From: JBFFXF01 sp041569895
Lineage (GTDB): Bacteria; Planctomycetota; UBA8108; JACQVS01
Assembly (NCBI GenBank): GCA_041569895.1
Contig: JBFFXF010000073.1
Coordinates: 1-29,278, forward strand
DNA length: 29,278 nt
Reading direction: 5' to 3'
Shown: one piece after another, positions 1 to 6,535 of the stretch
How the letters are laid out: the number at the start of each line of letters is the position of its first letter
Position numbering within the stretch: the stretch's first letter is position 1
Position numbers and translations under genes: made by a program
Notes under the pieces: generated by a model
Told to the model about the DNA's origin: nothing
Databases searched by the model: none
What the model saw: only the letters and a program-made list of their open reading frames with translations

Positions 1-91
1 CCGCCCGGCCGCCCATGAAGAGAAGGACCGTCAGGTTGACGGCTGCGAGGATCGAGAGCACTCTCGCGATTCCGATCAGGGCGCTTGCCAT
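1..91 (-). CDS. N-terminus of a membrane or exported protein (truncated at window edge)
   Basis: On the minus strand an ATG at 91 opens a frame that stays open to the window edge (30 codons). The translation begins MASALIGIARVLSIL and continues as a mostly hydrophobic helix, AAVNLTVLLFMGG. This looks like an uncleaved signal anchor or a signal peptide. No strong Shine-Dalgarno sequence precedes the ATG. The piece is too short to assign a family. It is kept because the hydrophobic pattern and GC-rich codon use fit a real start better than chance. It would be transcribed away from the dockerin gene to its right. Confidence 0.4.
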   Translation of the reverse strand, partial: MASALIGIARVLSILAAVNLTVLLFMGGRA

Positions 92-307
92 CGACTGCAC
101 CGACTCGCTCGTGTCGCGACGACACGCCCCGGAGCCGTTCCGGTGAACGCCCGCCGCCGTCGATAACGTTTCTACCGGAACTCGCCCCGTTCGCGAAGTC
201 CTTTACGTGGATGCGGGTTGAGACCCAGAAAGGACAGAGATGGCACGGCGAACCACAGAGGGTGCGGCGCGAGCTGGCGCAGCGACCCACAGGCACAGGG
301 GACGCAC
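92..307. other. Intergenic spacer, no gene seen
   Basis: This spacer lies between the possible start of the left-edge gene and the terminator of the dockerin-like gene. The frames crossing it are short, arginine-rich and look like non-coding GC-rich sequence. I see no convincing promoter, RNA gene or repeat in it. A promoter for the left-edge gene should be here but cannot be picked out by eye. Confidence 0.5.
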
Positions 308-345
308 AAAAAAAACCCACCCGGCGGTTCGTCCCGCCGGGTGGG
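308..345 (-). terminator. Rho-independent terminator of the CxxCH/dockerin gene
   Basis: Read on the minus strand, a perfect 12-bp stem (CCCACCCGGCGG paired with CCGCCGGGTGGG) with a 6-nt loop is followed at once by eight T residues. This is a textbook intrinsic terminator. It lies about 85 nt after the stop codon at 430 of the minus-strand gene, so it most likely ends that transcript. The T-run is on one side only, so it acts on the minus strand. Confidence 0.9.
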
Positions 346-429
346 GTTCGGTCCTCACCTCTCCCTCGCACCCGGGTGCAATGGTGTCCGGTCGACGCCC
401 CAGACCCGTCGCGCCCGAAATAGTTGTAC

Positions 430-1623
430 TTACTCGCAGATCTCCGGCGGCGTCACGCAGTCCAGCTCGTCGTCGGTCGGGTCGACGCCGCAGTCGGTGA
501 TCCCGGGGGGCGGAATCTCCGTGCCGCCGAGGAACAGCACGCCGAGAGTGGCGATCGCGTCCGAGATGTCCGCCGCGCCATCGTCGTTCGAGTCGCAGGC
601 GTCCCCGCAGCCGGGCTCCGGCGCGCCGAGGAAGAGCGACGCCAGGAGCGCGCTCGGGTCGGAGACGTCGACGACGCCGTCGCGGTTGCAGTCGCCGCGA
701 AGGAATTCGGGAACCGGCTCCTCGACCGGTTGCGTCACCAGGACCAGCGCCGCCGTCGCGCGCGGGCCCGTCTGGTTGAGCCAGAACGTGTAGTCGCCAG
801 AGGGAAGCGGCGGCGTGAAGCCCTCGGCGCCGGGGAGCGAGGCGATGCGCTCCAGGAGATCGAGTCCGACGTCCTCCGCTCCGAAGACGGCGCCGCCGAG
901 CAGGTCGCTCGCCTCCGCGGCCGTCGCGTCGACGTCGAAGACGCTTCCGGCCTGCAGGCCGACGAACGCCAGGTTGCCCGAGTCGGACGCGAAGTCGTCG
1001 AGCACCACGGCGGAGAGTACGAAGCCCTCGGGGACGGTGACCGTGACGTAATCGACGTCGCGACCGGAGGAGTCTCCCTGCTGGCTCGCCACGAAGCTGG
1101 TCTCTCCGGCCTGGAGGGCGAGCGCCGACGGGTTGGCGGGGTCGTCGGAGAGGTCGCCGTCCCGCCGCTCGTCGTACATCGTCGCCGGGGCCGGCACGAG
1201 GAAGTCCCGGACCTCGCCGGGATCGACCCTCGAGATGCGGTTGACGTTCTCCGGAGTCAGACCGGGGAATGTCGGCGCATTCAGGAGCGCCACGAGACCG
1301 AGGATCTCCTCGTCGTTCGTGAACCCGTCGCCGTCGGAGTCGAGCCCGCCGATCGAGCGGATCGCCGCCGCGCTCTTGCTCGAGAGCGCCTGCACGGCGA
1401 GGCCGTAAGGGTTGCGGGGGCCGCCGCCGTTGAAGCTGTAGTGGCAGACGCCGCAGTGGAACCGATTGCTCGAAAGGTCCGCGATACGGGAGCTTGCGGC
1501 CTCCGGGTAGGCGGCGAAGAAGCTCTCGCGGTAGGGCGGGAAGGCCTCGGCGGCCTCCTGGAAAAGCAGCGCGGAGAGGGCCGCCAGGGCGACCGTCATC
1601 GCGGGTGATCGGCGGTGTCGCAT
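430..1623 (-). CDS. Secreted CxxCH protein with C-terminal dockerin-like repeats
   Basis: A protein of about 397 aa. The chosen ATG at 1623 gives MRHRRSPAM then a hydrophobic core ending in EAAEA, a good signal peptide. A GTG at 1665 and an ATG at 1599 are alternatives; none has a strong ribosome site. Residues 57-61 are CGVCH, a single c-type heme-binding motif in the setting FHCGVCHYSFNGGGPRNPYG. This resembles small exported proteins with a heme motif near the N-terminus. Around residues 93-104 is DSDGDGFTNDEE, a thrombospondin type 3/EF-hand-like calcium loop. The C-terminus has two Asp-rich dockerin type I-like repeats (GDCNRDGVVDVSD and SNDDGAADISD), followed by FLGG and a Cys-containing tail typical of planctomycete-style secreted proteins. 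Heme attachment is inferred. An electron-transfer role or purely structural role is possible; the substrate is unknown. The gene is divergent from rtcA and ends at a strong terminator. Confidence 0.85.
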   Translation of the reverse strand: MRHRRSPAMTVALAALSALLFQEAAEAFPPYRESFFAAYPEAASSRIADLSSNRFHCGVCHYSFNGGGPRNPYGLAVQALSSKSAAAIRSIGGLDSDGDGFTNDEEILGLVALLNAPTFPGLTPENVNRISRVDPGEVRDFLVPAPATMYDERRDGDLSDDPANPSALALQAGETSFVASQQGDSSGRDVDYVTVTVPEGFVLSAVVLDDFASDSGNLAFVGLQAGSVFDVDATAAEASDLLGGAVFGAEDVGLDLLERIASLPGAEGFTPPLPSGDYTFWLNQTGPRATAALVLVTQPVEEPVPEFLRGDCNRDGVVDVSDPSALLASLFLGAPEPGCGDACDSNDDGAADISDAIATLGVLFLGGTEIPPPGITDCGVDPTDDELDCVTPPEICE

Positions 1624-1906
1624 GACGTGAATTCCGTGGTTTTCGGGAAGGGATACGCCTCGCACGACCGGGAGTATGGTTTCGGAACGGGGCTTCGCAA
1701 GGCGAAATCCTCGAGCGCGGCCCTTCCCAGCGCGGCCCTTCCCTGGGTCGCCGAGTGGAGGTCAAGACGCGCCGGCCCCGCGCGTCTTCAGGGACACGCG
1801 ACGTCGCATGCGGGAGGAGTGCCGAGGTTTTTTCTGGAGGCCCGGAATCACGGCGAAGACGATGGCCCCGCATCCTCTGGGCCTCCGCGCGCCGGATGTT
1901 CCAATC
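1624..1906. other. Divergent intergenic spacer, left half
   Basis: This is the part of the spacer between the divergent CxxCH/dockerin gene and rtcA that lies left of the hexamer array. It must hold at least one promoter for the minus-strand gene, but no clear -35/-10 pair is visible. It contains a 15-bp tandem duplication (see 1714-1743). No gene is supported; the frames crossing it are opposite-strand shadows. Confidence 0.45.
1714..1743. repeat. Perfect 15-bp tandem duplication
   Basis: The 15-mer AGCGCGGCCCTTCCC occurs twice back to back, at 1714-1728 and 1729-1743, with no mismatch. It lies in the spacer upstream of the dockerin-like gene (minus strand) and upstream of the rtcA array. 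The most likely origin is replication slippage. A protein-binding role cannot be judged from one copy pair. Confidence 0.85.
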
Positions 1907-1981
1907 GTTCCCGATCCCGTGCCCTGTTCCGACCGTTTCGGGCACGGGCACGGGCACGGGGACGGGAACGGGAACGGGAAC
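1907..1981. repeat. GGGNAC hexamer array with inverted units (array 1)
   Basis: Seven perfect-phase units run from 1940 to 1981: GGGCAC three times, GGGGAC once, GGGAAC three times. The GGG and the AC are constant and only the fourth base changes. Fifteen bases upstream, 1907-1924 holds three inverted units (GTTCCC, GATCCC, GTGCCC), so the whole can fold as a long imperfect hairpin. The plus strand also has seven G-tracts with 3-nt loops, which fits the G-quadruplex consensus. It ends 44 bp before the rtcA start and lies between divergent genes. Confidence 0.9.
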
Positions 1982-2025
1982 GCGGTGGGGGGACTCGTGA
2001 TCATGCCCACGTGTTCGAACGTCCC

Positions 2026-3087
2026 ATGTCCCGAGACGCACTGATCCGCATCGACGGCTCCCGCGGCGAGGGCGGTGGACAGATCCTCCGCTCCTCTCTC
2101 GGTCTGTCGCTGGTCACCGGCCGGAGCGTTCTCATCGAGAACATCCGCAAGGGCCGCAAGAAGCCCGGGCTCCGCCGCCAGCACCTGACCGCGGTGCTCG
2201 CCGCGCGCGAGATCAGCGGCGGCGCCGTCGAGGGCGCGTCGATCGGCTCCGGGACGCTGGTCTTTTCGCCCGGCGCCGTCCGTCCGGGGACGTACTCCTT
2301 CGACGTCGGGACCGCCGGCAGCACGACGCTCGTCCTGCAGGCGATCCTTCCGGCGTTGCTCACCGCCGAGGGCGAGTTCGAGCTGCGCTTCGAGGGCGGC
2401 ACGCACAACCCGTTCGCGCCGCCGTTCGACTTCCTGGCGCGCGTCTATCTCCCGCTCGTCGAGCGGCTCGGGCCGGGGCTCGCCGCCGGGCTCGTGCGGC
2501 CGGGTTTCTACCCCGCCGGTGGCGGATGCCTCACGCTGCGCGTCACGCCCGCGCCGCGGCTCGGTCCGCTCGAGCTCCTCGAGCGCGGCAAGCTGATCGA
2601 GCGCCGCGTGCGCGCCATCGTCTCCGGGCTGCCGCGACACATCGCCGAGCGCGAGTGCCAGACGATCCGCAAGAAGACGGGCTGGGACAGGAAGTGCTTC
2701 TCGATCGAGACCGTCGAGGACGCACGCGGCCCGGGCAACGTCGTCCTCATCGAGCTGCGCCACCAGAACGTCACCGAAGTCTTCACCGGGTTCGGCCAGC
2801 CGGGCGTGCGCGCCGAGCAGGTGGCGTCGGCCGCGCTGCGCGAGGCCCGCGAGTACCTGGAGGCCGACGTCCCGGTGGGGCGCCACCTCGCCGATCAGCT
2901 CGTGCTGCCCCTCGGCATCGGCGCGTGGCAGGGCGAGGGCGGCGGCCGCTTCCGCACCCTGTCGCTGACGCCACACACGACGACGCACGTCGACGTCCTG
3001 CGGGCGTTCCTCGACGTCGGCATCGCAGTCGACGAGAGAGCGAAGAACGACGTGCTGGTCGACGTGCGACCGACCAAGTCGACATGA
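2026..3087 (+). CDS. rtcA: RNA 3'-terminal phosphate cyclase
   Basis: A protein of 353 aa, close to the usual RtcA length of about 340. RtcA converts an RNA 3'-phosphate into a 2',3'-cyclic phosphate using ATP, via an adenylylated histidine. The N-terminal IDGSRGEGGGQILR is the family signature. It is followed by the cyclase core with GTAGSTTLVLQAILPALL and FEGGTHNPFAPPFDFL. The family's nucleotidyl histidine is His287 in the motif GRHLADQLVLPL, and the C-terminal PHTTTHVDVLRAFL matches the family. The start chosen (ATG 2026) gives MSRDALIRIDGS. Upstream in-frame codons would run through the hexamer array and are not homologous. No clear Shine-Dalgarno sequence precedes it. No rtcB or rtcR is in the window, so it stands alone here. 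Hexamer arrays lie on both sides of the gene. Confidence 0.95.
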   Translation: MSRDALIRIDGSRGEGGGQILRSSLGLSLVTGRSVLIENIRKGRKKPGLRRQHLTAVLAAREISGGAVEGASIGSGTLVFSPGAVRPGTYSFDVGTAGSTTLVLQAILPALLTAEGEFELRFEGGTHNPFAPPFDFLARVYLPLVERLGPGLAAGLVRPGFYPAGGGCLTLRVTPAPRLGPLELLERGKLIERRVRAIVSGLPRHIAERECQTIRKKTGWDRKCFSIETVEDARGPGNVVLIELRHQNVTEVFTGFGQPGVRAEQVASAALREAREYLEADVPVGRHLADQLVLPLGIGAWQGEGGGRFRTLSLTPHTTTHVDVLRAFLDVGIAVDERAKNDVLVDVRPTKST

Positions 3088-3102
3088 CGAGCACCCCATG
3101 CC

Positions 3103-3138
3103 GTACCCGTACCCGTTCCCGTTCCCGTTCCCGTTCCC
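3103..3138. repeat. GTNCCC hexamer array (array 2, inverted orientation)
   Basis: Six uninterrupted units: GTACCC twice and then GTTCCC four times. This is the complement of the GGGNAC unit, so the G-tracts are on the minus strand. It starts 15 bp after the rtcA stop codon and precedes the small dockerin-like gene. No inverted partner units are visible nearby, so this copy is not an obvious hairpin. A reading frame through it would give alternating Pro-Tyr/Pro-Phe, which is not a real protein. Confidence 0.9.
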
Positions 3139-3231
3139 GAAAGGAGCCGCCGCAAGGAAGATGTTGATCCCGCTTCACGCCGGCGCGATACTCGCCGCGT
3201 TCTGTCTCGCAACCTTTCGAGAAACATCGAC

Positions 3232-3571
3232 ATGGGAAACCCGAACGCCTCGGCTCGCGCGGTGGCTCTCGCGTCCGTCGTCGTCGTCCTGGCGGCTCGG
3301 ACCCTCGTCACCGCACAGGTCATCGGAGAGGGCCAGTTCGACCTCGTCGGATTCGCCGCCGTCGAGGCGGAGGGGCTGAGGGGAGAGATCACCTGCGCCG
3401 ACGCCGGCGACGCCAACGACGACGGGGCCCTGGACGTCTCCGACGCCGTGAGGATCCTCGTCCATACTCTTCATCGGCAGGGCCGGGATCCCCTCCCCGG
3501 GTGCCGAGGTCTGCGGCCGGGATCCGACGCCGGACACGCTCGACTGCGAGCTGTTCGCGCCGTGCGGATAG
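3232..3571 (+). pseudogene. Small secreted dockerin-like protein, frameshifted
   Basis: ATG 3232 opens a frame with a signal-peptide-like start (MGNPNASARAVALASVVVVL... ending near TAQ). It then reads EITCADAGDANDDGALDVSDAVRILVH, a dockerin-like Asp loop. After codon 3463-3465 the frame becomes meaningless (TLHRQGRDPLPG). The +1 frame gives the expected continuation, LFIGRAGIPSPGAEVCGRDP and then TPDTLDCELFAPCG, ending in a TAG at 3569-3571. This tail matches the one on the 430-1623 protein (LFLGG...DCGVDPTDDELDC). One extra base, plausibly A3466, would explain it. It is either a recent pseudogene or an assembly error. The intact product would be about 112 aa. Its end is 9 bp from the convergent DNRLRE gene. 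Confidence 0.75.
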
Positions 3572-3580
3572 AGAAGACCG

Positions 3581-4411
3581 TCAGGCCGCGCGCCAGGCGC
3601 GCCTCGAGCGCTTGCGCAGGAGCGACGCTCCGACGCCCGCGAGCGCCAGCGTCAGCAGGACGAGCCCCCAGCCGCCGAGAGCGGGAACGCCGGTCGGTGC
3701 GCGGATGATCAGGAGAGGAGCGGCGAATCCCTCGGGGCCGGTGATGACGCCGGTGTCGGACGAGGTGTTCTCCTTGGTGATGAAGCGTGCCTGGTTGCCG
3801 CTGGTGGCGATGTCGCGCAGGATCAGAAACGTCACCTCGCCGTTGGTGTCCGCGTTGATGAAAGCGTCCAGTCCGGCACCCGAGAAGGTGTAGTTCTCGC
3901 CTTCCTCTTGCGGGCCGTACCCCACCGGTCCGATGAGAAGAGTCAGGTTGGCCGTGTCGAGGTCCTGGATGTCATCGTCCGTGTTGCCGTTCGCGACCTC
4001 CGCGGTCGGGTCCATGCCGTCCGGAATCAGGCCGGGCGCGTCGTTGTACACCACCACCGCCTCGTCCCAGGTGGTCTCGTCGGGGTGTGTCTCGTTGAGC
4101 CCGTAGAGGAAGAGCGAACGCGACGACGTGGAATCGGAGCGAAACCAGGTCAACTGGAGCGTCGCTCCCGAGACCGCTTCGGCGAGCGACGAGGTGTCGA
4201 ACCGCAGCAGGATCACGTCGTTGTCGTCCCCGTCCGAGTCCGTCCGGGCGTTCATCTGGAGGTTTCCGTTACGATTGCTCGTCGGATTGTCCTCGCGCAC
4301 CCAGGTGTCGTCCACGCACGGCAAAGTGACGTCCTGAGCCAGCGCTCGATCGCACACCGAGGCAACCGCCAGGACACCAATCAGCAAGGCAGAACGTCGT
4401 GACGCTTGCAC
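3581..4411 (-). CDS. Exported DNRLRE-type protein with IPTL-CTERM-like sorting tail
   Basis: A protein of 276 aa from a GTG start at 4411. This start is preferred because a strong GGAGGGAG ribosome site lies just upstream (4416-4423), and it gives a signal peptide (VQASRRSALLIGVLAVASV, ending near ALA). The longer upstream frame is Arg/Ser-rich and unlikely. Residues 26-190 resemble DNRLRE-type beta domains of secreted proteins: VDDTWVREDNPTSNRNGN, then ILLRFDTSSL and LQLTWFRSDS. The last 35 residues have the tripartite sorting form: VPALGGWG, a hydrophobic helix LVLLTLALAGVGASLL, and the basic end RKRSRR. This is close to the IPTL-CTERM tail, which directs proteins to exosortase-like processing at the envelope. 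Function beyond surface display is unknown. It lies downstream of the sulfatase on the same strand, with a 415-bp spacer. Confidence 0.85.
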   Translation of the reverse strand: MQASRRSALLIGVLAVASVCDRALAQDVTLPCVDDTWVREDNPTSNRNGNLQMNARTDSDGDDNDVILLRFDTSSLAEAVSGATLQLTWFRSDSTSSRSLFLYGLNETHPDETTWDEAVVVYNDAPGLIPDGMDPTAEVANGNTDDDIQDLDTANLTLLIGPVGYGPQEEGENYTFSGAGLDAFINADTNGEVTFLILRDIATSGNQARFITKENTSSDTGVITGPEGFAAPLLIIRAPTGVPALGGWGLVLLTLALAGVGASLLRKRSRRAWRAA

Positions 4412-4415
4412 AGCA

Positions 4416-4423
4416 CTCCCTCC
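4416..4423 (-). promoter_or_regulatory. Ribosome binding site fixing the GTG start of the DNRLRE gene
   Basis: On the minus strand GGAGGGAG is followed by TGCT and then the GTG at 4411. This near-perfect Shine-Dalgarno match decides in favour of the GTG start over upstream in-frame codons, and it places the signal peptide at the very N-terminus. Confidence 0.8.
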
Positions 4424-4570
4424 GTTTGGACTCGGTCTTCGACTCTTCGACCCGATCGAGCTCGACCTGCTTTCCAGCGTAGTCGCGCCCGCGTGCGAGA
4501 GCAATGCGAAAATCGCTCGGTTCCGACCTCGCGAAGGCCGACTTCGGGGGCTTGCTGTCAGACGATTCAT

Positions 4571-4715
4571 GAGGAAGGCAGGAAACTTCAGGAAGTCAGG
4601 AAACGGATGGATTGATGGGGTTGAGCTTCGTGAGCTGTTCTCGAACGCAGTCGGGGCCGCGCTTTGTCCACTGCTCGAGCTCCCTTCTCTCTTCTTTTCT
4701 TTTCCTGCCTTCCTC
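4571..4715. repeat. 15-bp perfect inverted repeat in the purine/pyrimidine tracts
   Basis: GAGGAAGGCAGGAAA at 4571-4585 is the exact reverse complement of TTTCCTGCCTTCCTC at 4701-4715. The arms are separated by 115 bp. Neither arm can be extended by a further base pair. The arms are low in complexity, so chance is more likely than for an average 15-mer. A single-stranded or RNA form could still fold into a long hairpin upstream of the DNRLRE gene. Confidence 0.75.
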
Positions 4716-4783
4716 TTCTTCCTGCTTTCCTTATAGATGCGTTGCAGAGTCTCGCCAGCGGAGTCGAGCAGCCCACCGGTCAC

Positions 4784-4808
4784 GGGAACGGGAACGGGGA
4801 ACGGGGAC
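4784..4808. repeat. GGGNAC hexamer array (array 3, short)
   Basis: Four units: GGGAAC, GGGAAC, GGGGAAC (one extra G) and GGGGAC. It is the shortest array that still has four G-tracts. It begins 18 bp beyond the sulfatase stop (in the 3' direction of that gene). With array 4, it brackets the sulfatase gene. Confidence 0.85.
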
Positions 4809-4826
4809 GAGACGCTCGCGCGGGAT

Positions 4827-6293
4827 TCAATCCGGGATCGGATCGTCGGCGCCGACCTCCTGGCCCTCCCAGACGACGCGTCCGTTATCGAAGGTCAACA
4901 CGCGATGCCGGCTGCCGCGGGCGGGCGGCGCACTCTTCGGCAGCCAGCGGCGATGCGCGGCGAGCACCGCGGCGTGCTCCGGCTTGCCGGCGAGGTTGGT
5001 CCACTCGTTCGGATCGGCCACCATGTCGTAGAGCTCCTCGGAGCCGTCGGCGTAGCGGATGTAACGCCAGCGCTCCGAGCGCACGCCGTGGTTGCCGGGG
5101 TTGTGGGTGGTGATGGCCGGCCGCTCTCGCGGGGCGCTGGCGTCCTCGAGCTGCGGCACGAGGCTGAGCCCCTCGAGACCCTGGCGCGCGGGGAGTCCGG
5201 CGAGCTCGATGAGCGTCGGGTAGAGATCGAGCAACTCGACGGGACGCCGGCAGACCGCGCCGCTCGCCACGCCCGGGCCGGCGAAGATCAGCGGCACGCG
5301 CGTCGAGCGATCCCACAGGGTGTTCTTGCCGGTGATGAGCTTCTCGCCGAGGTGCCAGCCGTGGTCGGACCAGAGGACGACGATGGTGTTCTTCTCGAGG
5401 CCGTTGCGCTCGAGCGCATCGAGGACGCGGCCCACCTGGCTGTCGACGAAGCTGACGCACGCCAGGTACGAGCGCACGAGGTTCCTCCACTGGCCGGCCT
5501 CCTCGAGGAACTTGTAGCGCGGCTCGGGGAGCTTCCAGTGCAGATACCACGAGAAGCGCGGCGTGTCGTCGCGATCGTCCTTGCGGAACGGCGGCAGCGT
5601 GAGCTTCTTCTCCGGATAGAGATCGAACCACTTCTGCGTCGCGTAGCACGGCACGTGCGGGAGGAAGAAGCCGACCGACAGGAAGAACGGCTGCTTCGGC
5701 GCCGAGTCGAGCTGCTCGACCGCCCAGCTGGCGACCTTCCAGTCGCCCTTGTCCTCGTCGCGGTGGTCGAAGACGCCCCAGTCGACCAGCGGGTGCGGGG
5801 ACGGCGTCTGGACGAGCTTCTTCTCGGGTCTGGCGCCGACGCCGGCGCCCGGACCGAGGACGTGGAACTCCCGGTCGTTCTTCCGGCGACCGTAGCCGCC
5901 GTGATAGATCTTCCCCGTCGAGTAGGTGGTGTACCCGCTGGCGGCGAGGTGCTGCGGCAGCGTGACGACGTCCCTGAATCGATCGAGCGTCCGGAACCAC
6001 GGCGCCAGGCCGTAGACGCCGGTGGTCGTCGGGCGCAGTCCGGTCATCAGGCTGGTGCGCGACGGGTTGCAGAGCGGCGCCTGGCAGTGGGCGTTCGTGA
6101 ACAGCGTGCCGCGCGCGGCGAGGGCGTCGATGCGCGGCGTCTTCACCTGCGGGTGGCCGTCGAGGCAGCCGATCCAGTCGTTCTGGTCGTCGATGGCGAT
6201 GAAGAGGATGTTCGGTTTCGGCTTCGACGGCGACTCGCCGGGCGTCGCGTGGAGCGCGGCGGCGAGGAGGGCGATGGGGAGTGCGTGGATCAT
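4827..6293 (-). CDS. Exported type I sulfatase (iduronate-2-sulfatase-like)
   Basis: A protein of 488 aa from the ATG at 6293, MIHALPIALLAAALHATPGE, with a short signal peptide. Upstream in-frame codons run through the hexamer array and are rejected. The mature part begins PNILFIAIDDQNDW, where Asp35 and Asp36 are the expected metal ligands. The formylglycine motif C-x-P-S-R is present as CNPSRTSLMTG with Cys75, needing activation by a formylglycine-generating enzyme. Near residues 306-316 is SDHGWHLGEK, another metal/active-site motif. Then come GKNTLWDRSTRVPLIF and a C-terminal ELYDMVADPNEWTNLA, both typical of the iduronate-2-sulfatase/arylsulfatase branch common in planctomycetes. It should remove sulfate esters from polysaccharides outside the cytoplasm; the exact sugar is not predictable. 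No maturase is in the window. It is divergent from nuoB. Confidence 0.95.
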   Translation of the reverse strand: MIHALPIALLAAALHATPGESPSKPKPNILFIAIDDQNDWIGCLDGHPQVKTPRIDALAARGTLFTNAHCQAPLCNPSRTSLMTGLRPTTTGVYGLAPWFRTLDRFRDVVTLPQHLAASGYTTYSTGKIYHGGYGRRKNDREFHVLGPGAGVGARPEKKLVQTPSPHPLVDWGVFDHRDEDKGDWKVASWAVEQLDSAPKQPFFLSVGFFLPHVPCYATQKWFDLYPEKKLTLPPFRKDDRDDTPRFSWYLHWKLPEPRYKFLEEAGQWRNLVRSYLACVSFVDSQVGRVLDALERNGLEKNTIVVLWSDHGWHLGEKLITGKNTLWDRSTRVPLIFAGPGVASGAVCRRPVELLDLYPTLIELAGLPARQGLEGLSLVPQLEDASAPRERPAITTHNPGNHGVRSERWRYIRYADGSEELYDMVADPNEWTNLAGKPEHAAVLAAHRRWLPKSAPPARGSRHRVLTFDNGRVVWEGQEVGADDPIPD

Positions 6294-6327
6294 GATGGAC
6301 GGGACTGGGCTCTCGAATGTGTCCTCC

Positions 6328-6430
6328 GTTCCCGGTTTCCGTGTCCGATTCTGGAGTCTCGGGAACGGGAACGGGAACGGGTACGGGTACGGGAACGGGA
6401 ACGGGTACGGACGACAGTATACCCGTTCCC
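6328..6430. repeat. GGGNAC hexamer array with inverted units on both sides (array 4)
   Basis: Eight units in perfect phase fill 6361-6408: GGGAAC three times, GGGTAC twice, GGGAAC twice, GGGTAC once. On the right, after an 11-nt spacer, TACCC-GTTCCC (6420-6430) is the reverse complement of the array end, giving a hairpin. On the left, 6328-6346 has GTTCCC followed by degraded units (GTTTCC, GTGTCC). It sits in the 242-bp spacer between the divergent sulfatase and nuoB. Plus-strand G-tracts number eight with 3-nt loops. Confidence 0.9.
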
Positions 6431-6522
6431 GGGGGCGCGTCGCGAGCGCTCGGCCGATCGGCCTCGCCTCCGCGTCGCTGCGCGGGTACCATCGGGATGC
6501 GCGGTGCAGTTCGCCTCGCGGC

Positions 6523-6530
6523 GGAAGGAG
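6523..6530 (+). promoter_or_regulatory. Ribosome binding site fixing the nuoB start
   Basis: GGAAGGAG lies 5 nt before the ATG at 6536. It favours this start over the in-frame ATG at 6497 and over longer readings through the hexamer array. Confidence 0.8.
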
Positions 6531-6535
6531 CTCAC

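Larger units (their letters stand above)
4412..4783. other. Intergenic spacer with purine and pyrimidine tracts
   Basis: This is most of the spacer between the sulfatase stop and the DNRLRE start. No gene is supported. It is less GC-rich than the flanks. It holds a purine-rich stretch at about 4570-4608 with repeated CAGGAA words, and a 59-nt almost pure pyrimidine tract at about 4676-4734. The two are linked by a 15-bp inverted repeat. A promoter for the DNRLRE gene probably lies here but is not identifiable. Confidence 0.5.

Noticed and set aside
424..1608. 394-codon plus-strand frame over the CxxCH/dockerin gene
   Set aside because: The minus strand has a signal peptide, CxxCH, calcium loops and a terminator in the right place. 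The plus frame is Arg/Val-rich without features.
1615..2025. N-terminal extension of rtcA through the hexamer array
   Set aside because: The extension is not homologous to RtcA and includes the hexamer repeat; the family N-terminus IDGSRGEGGGQ begins just after ATG 2026.
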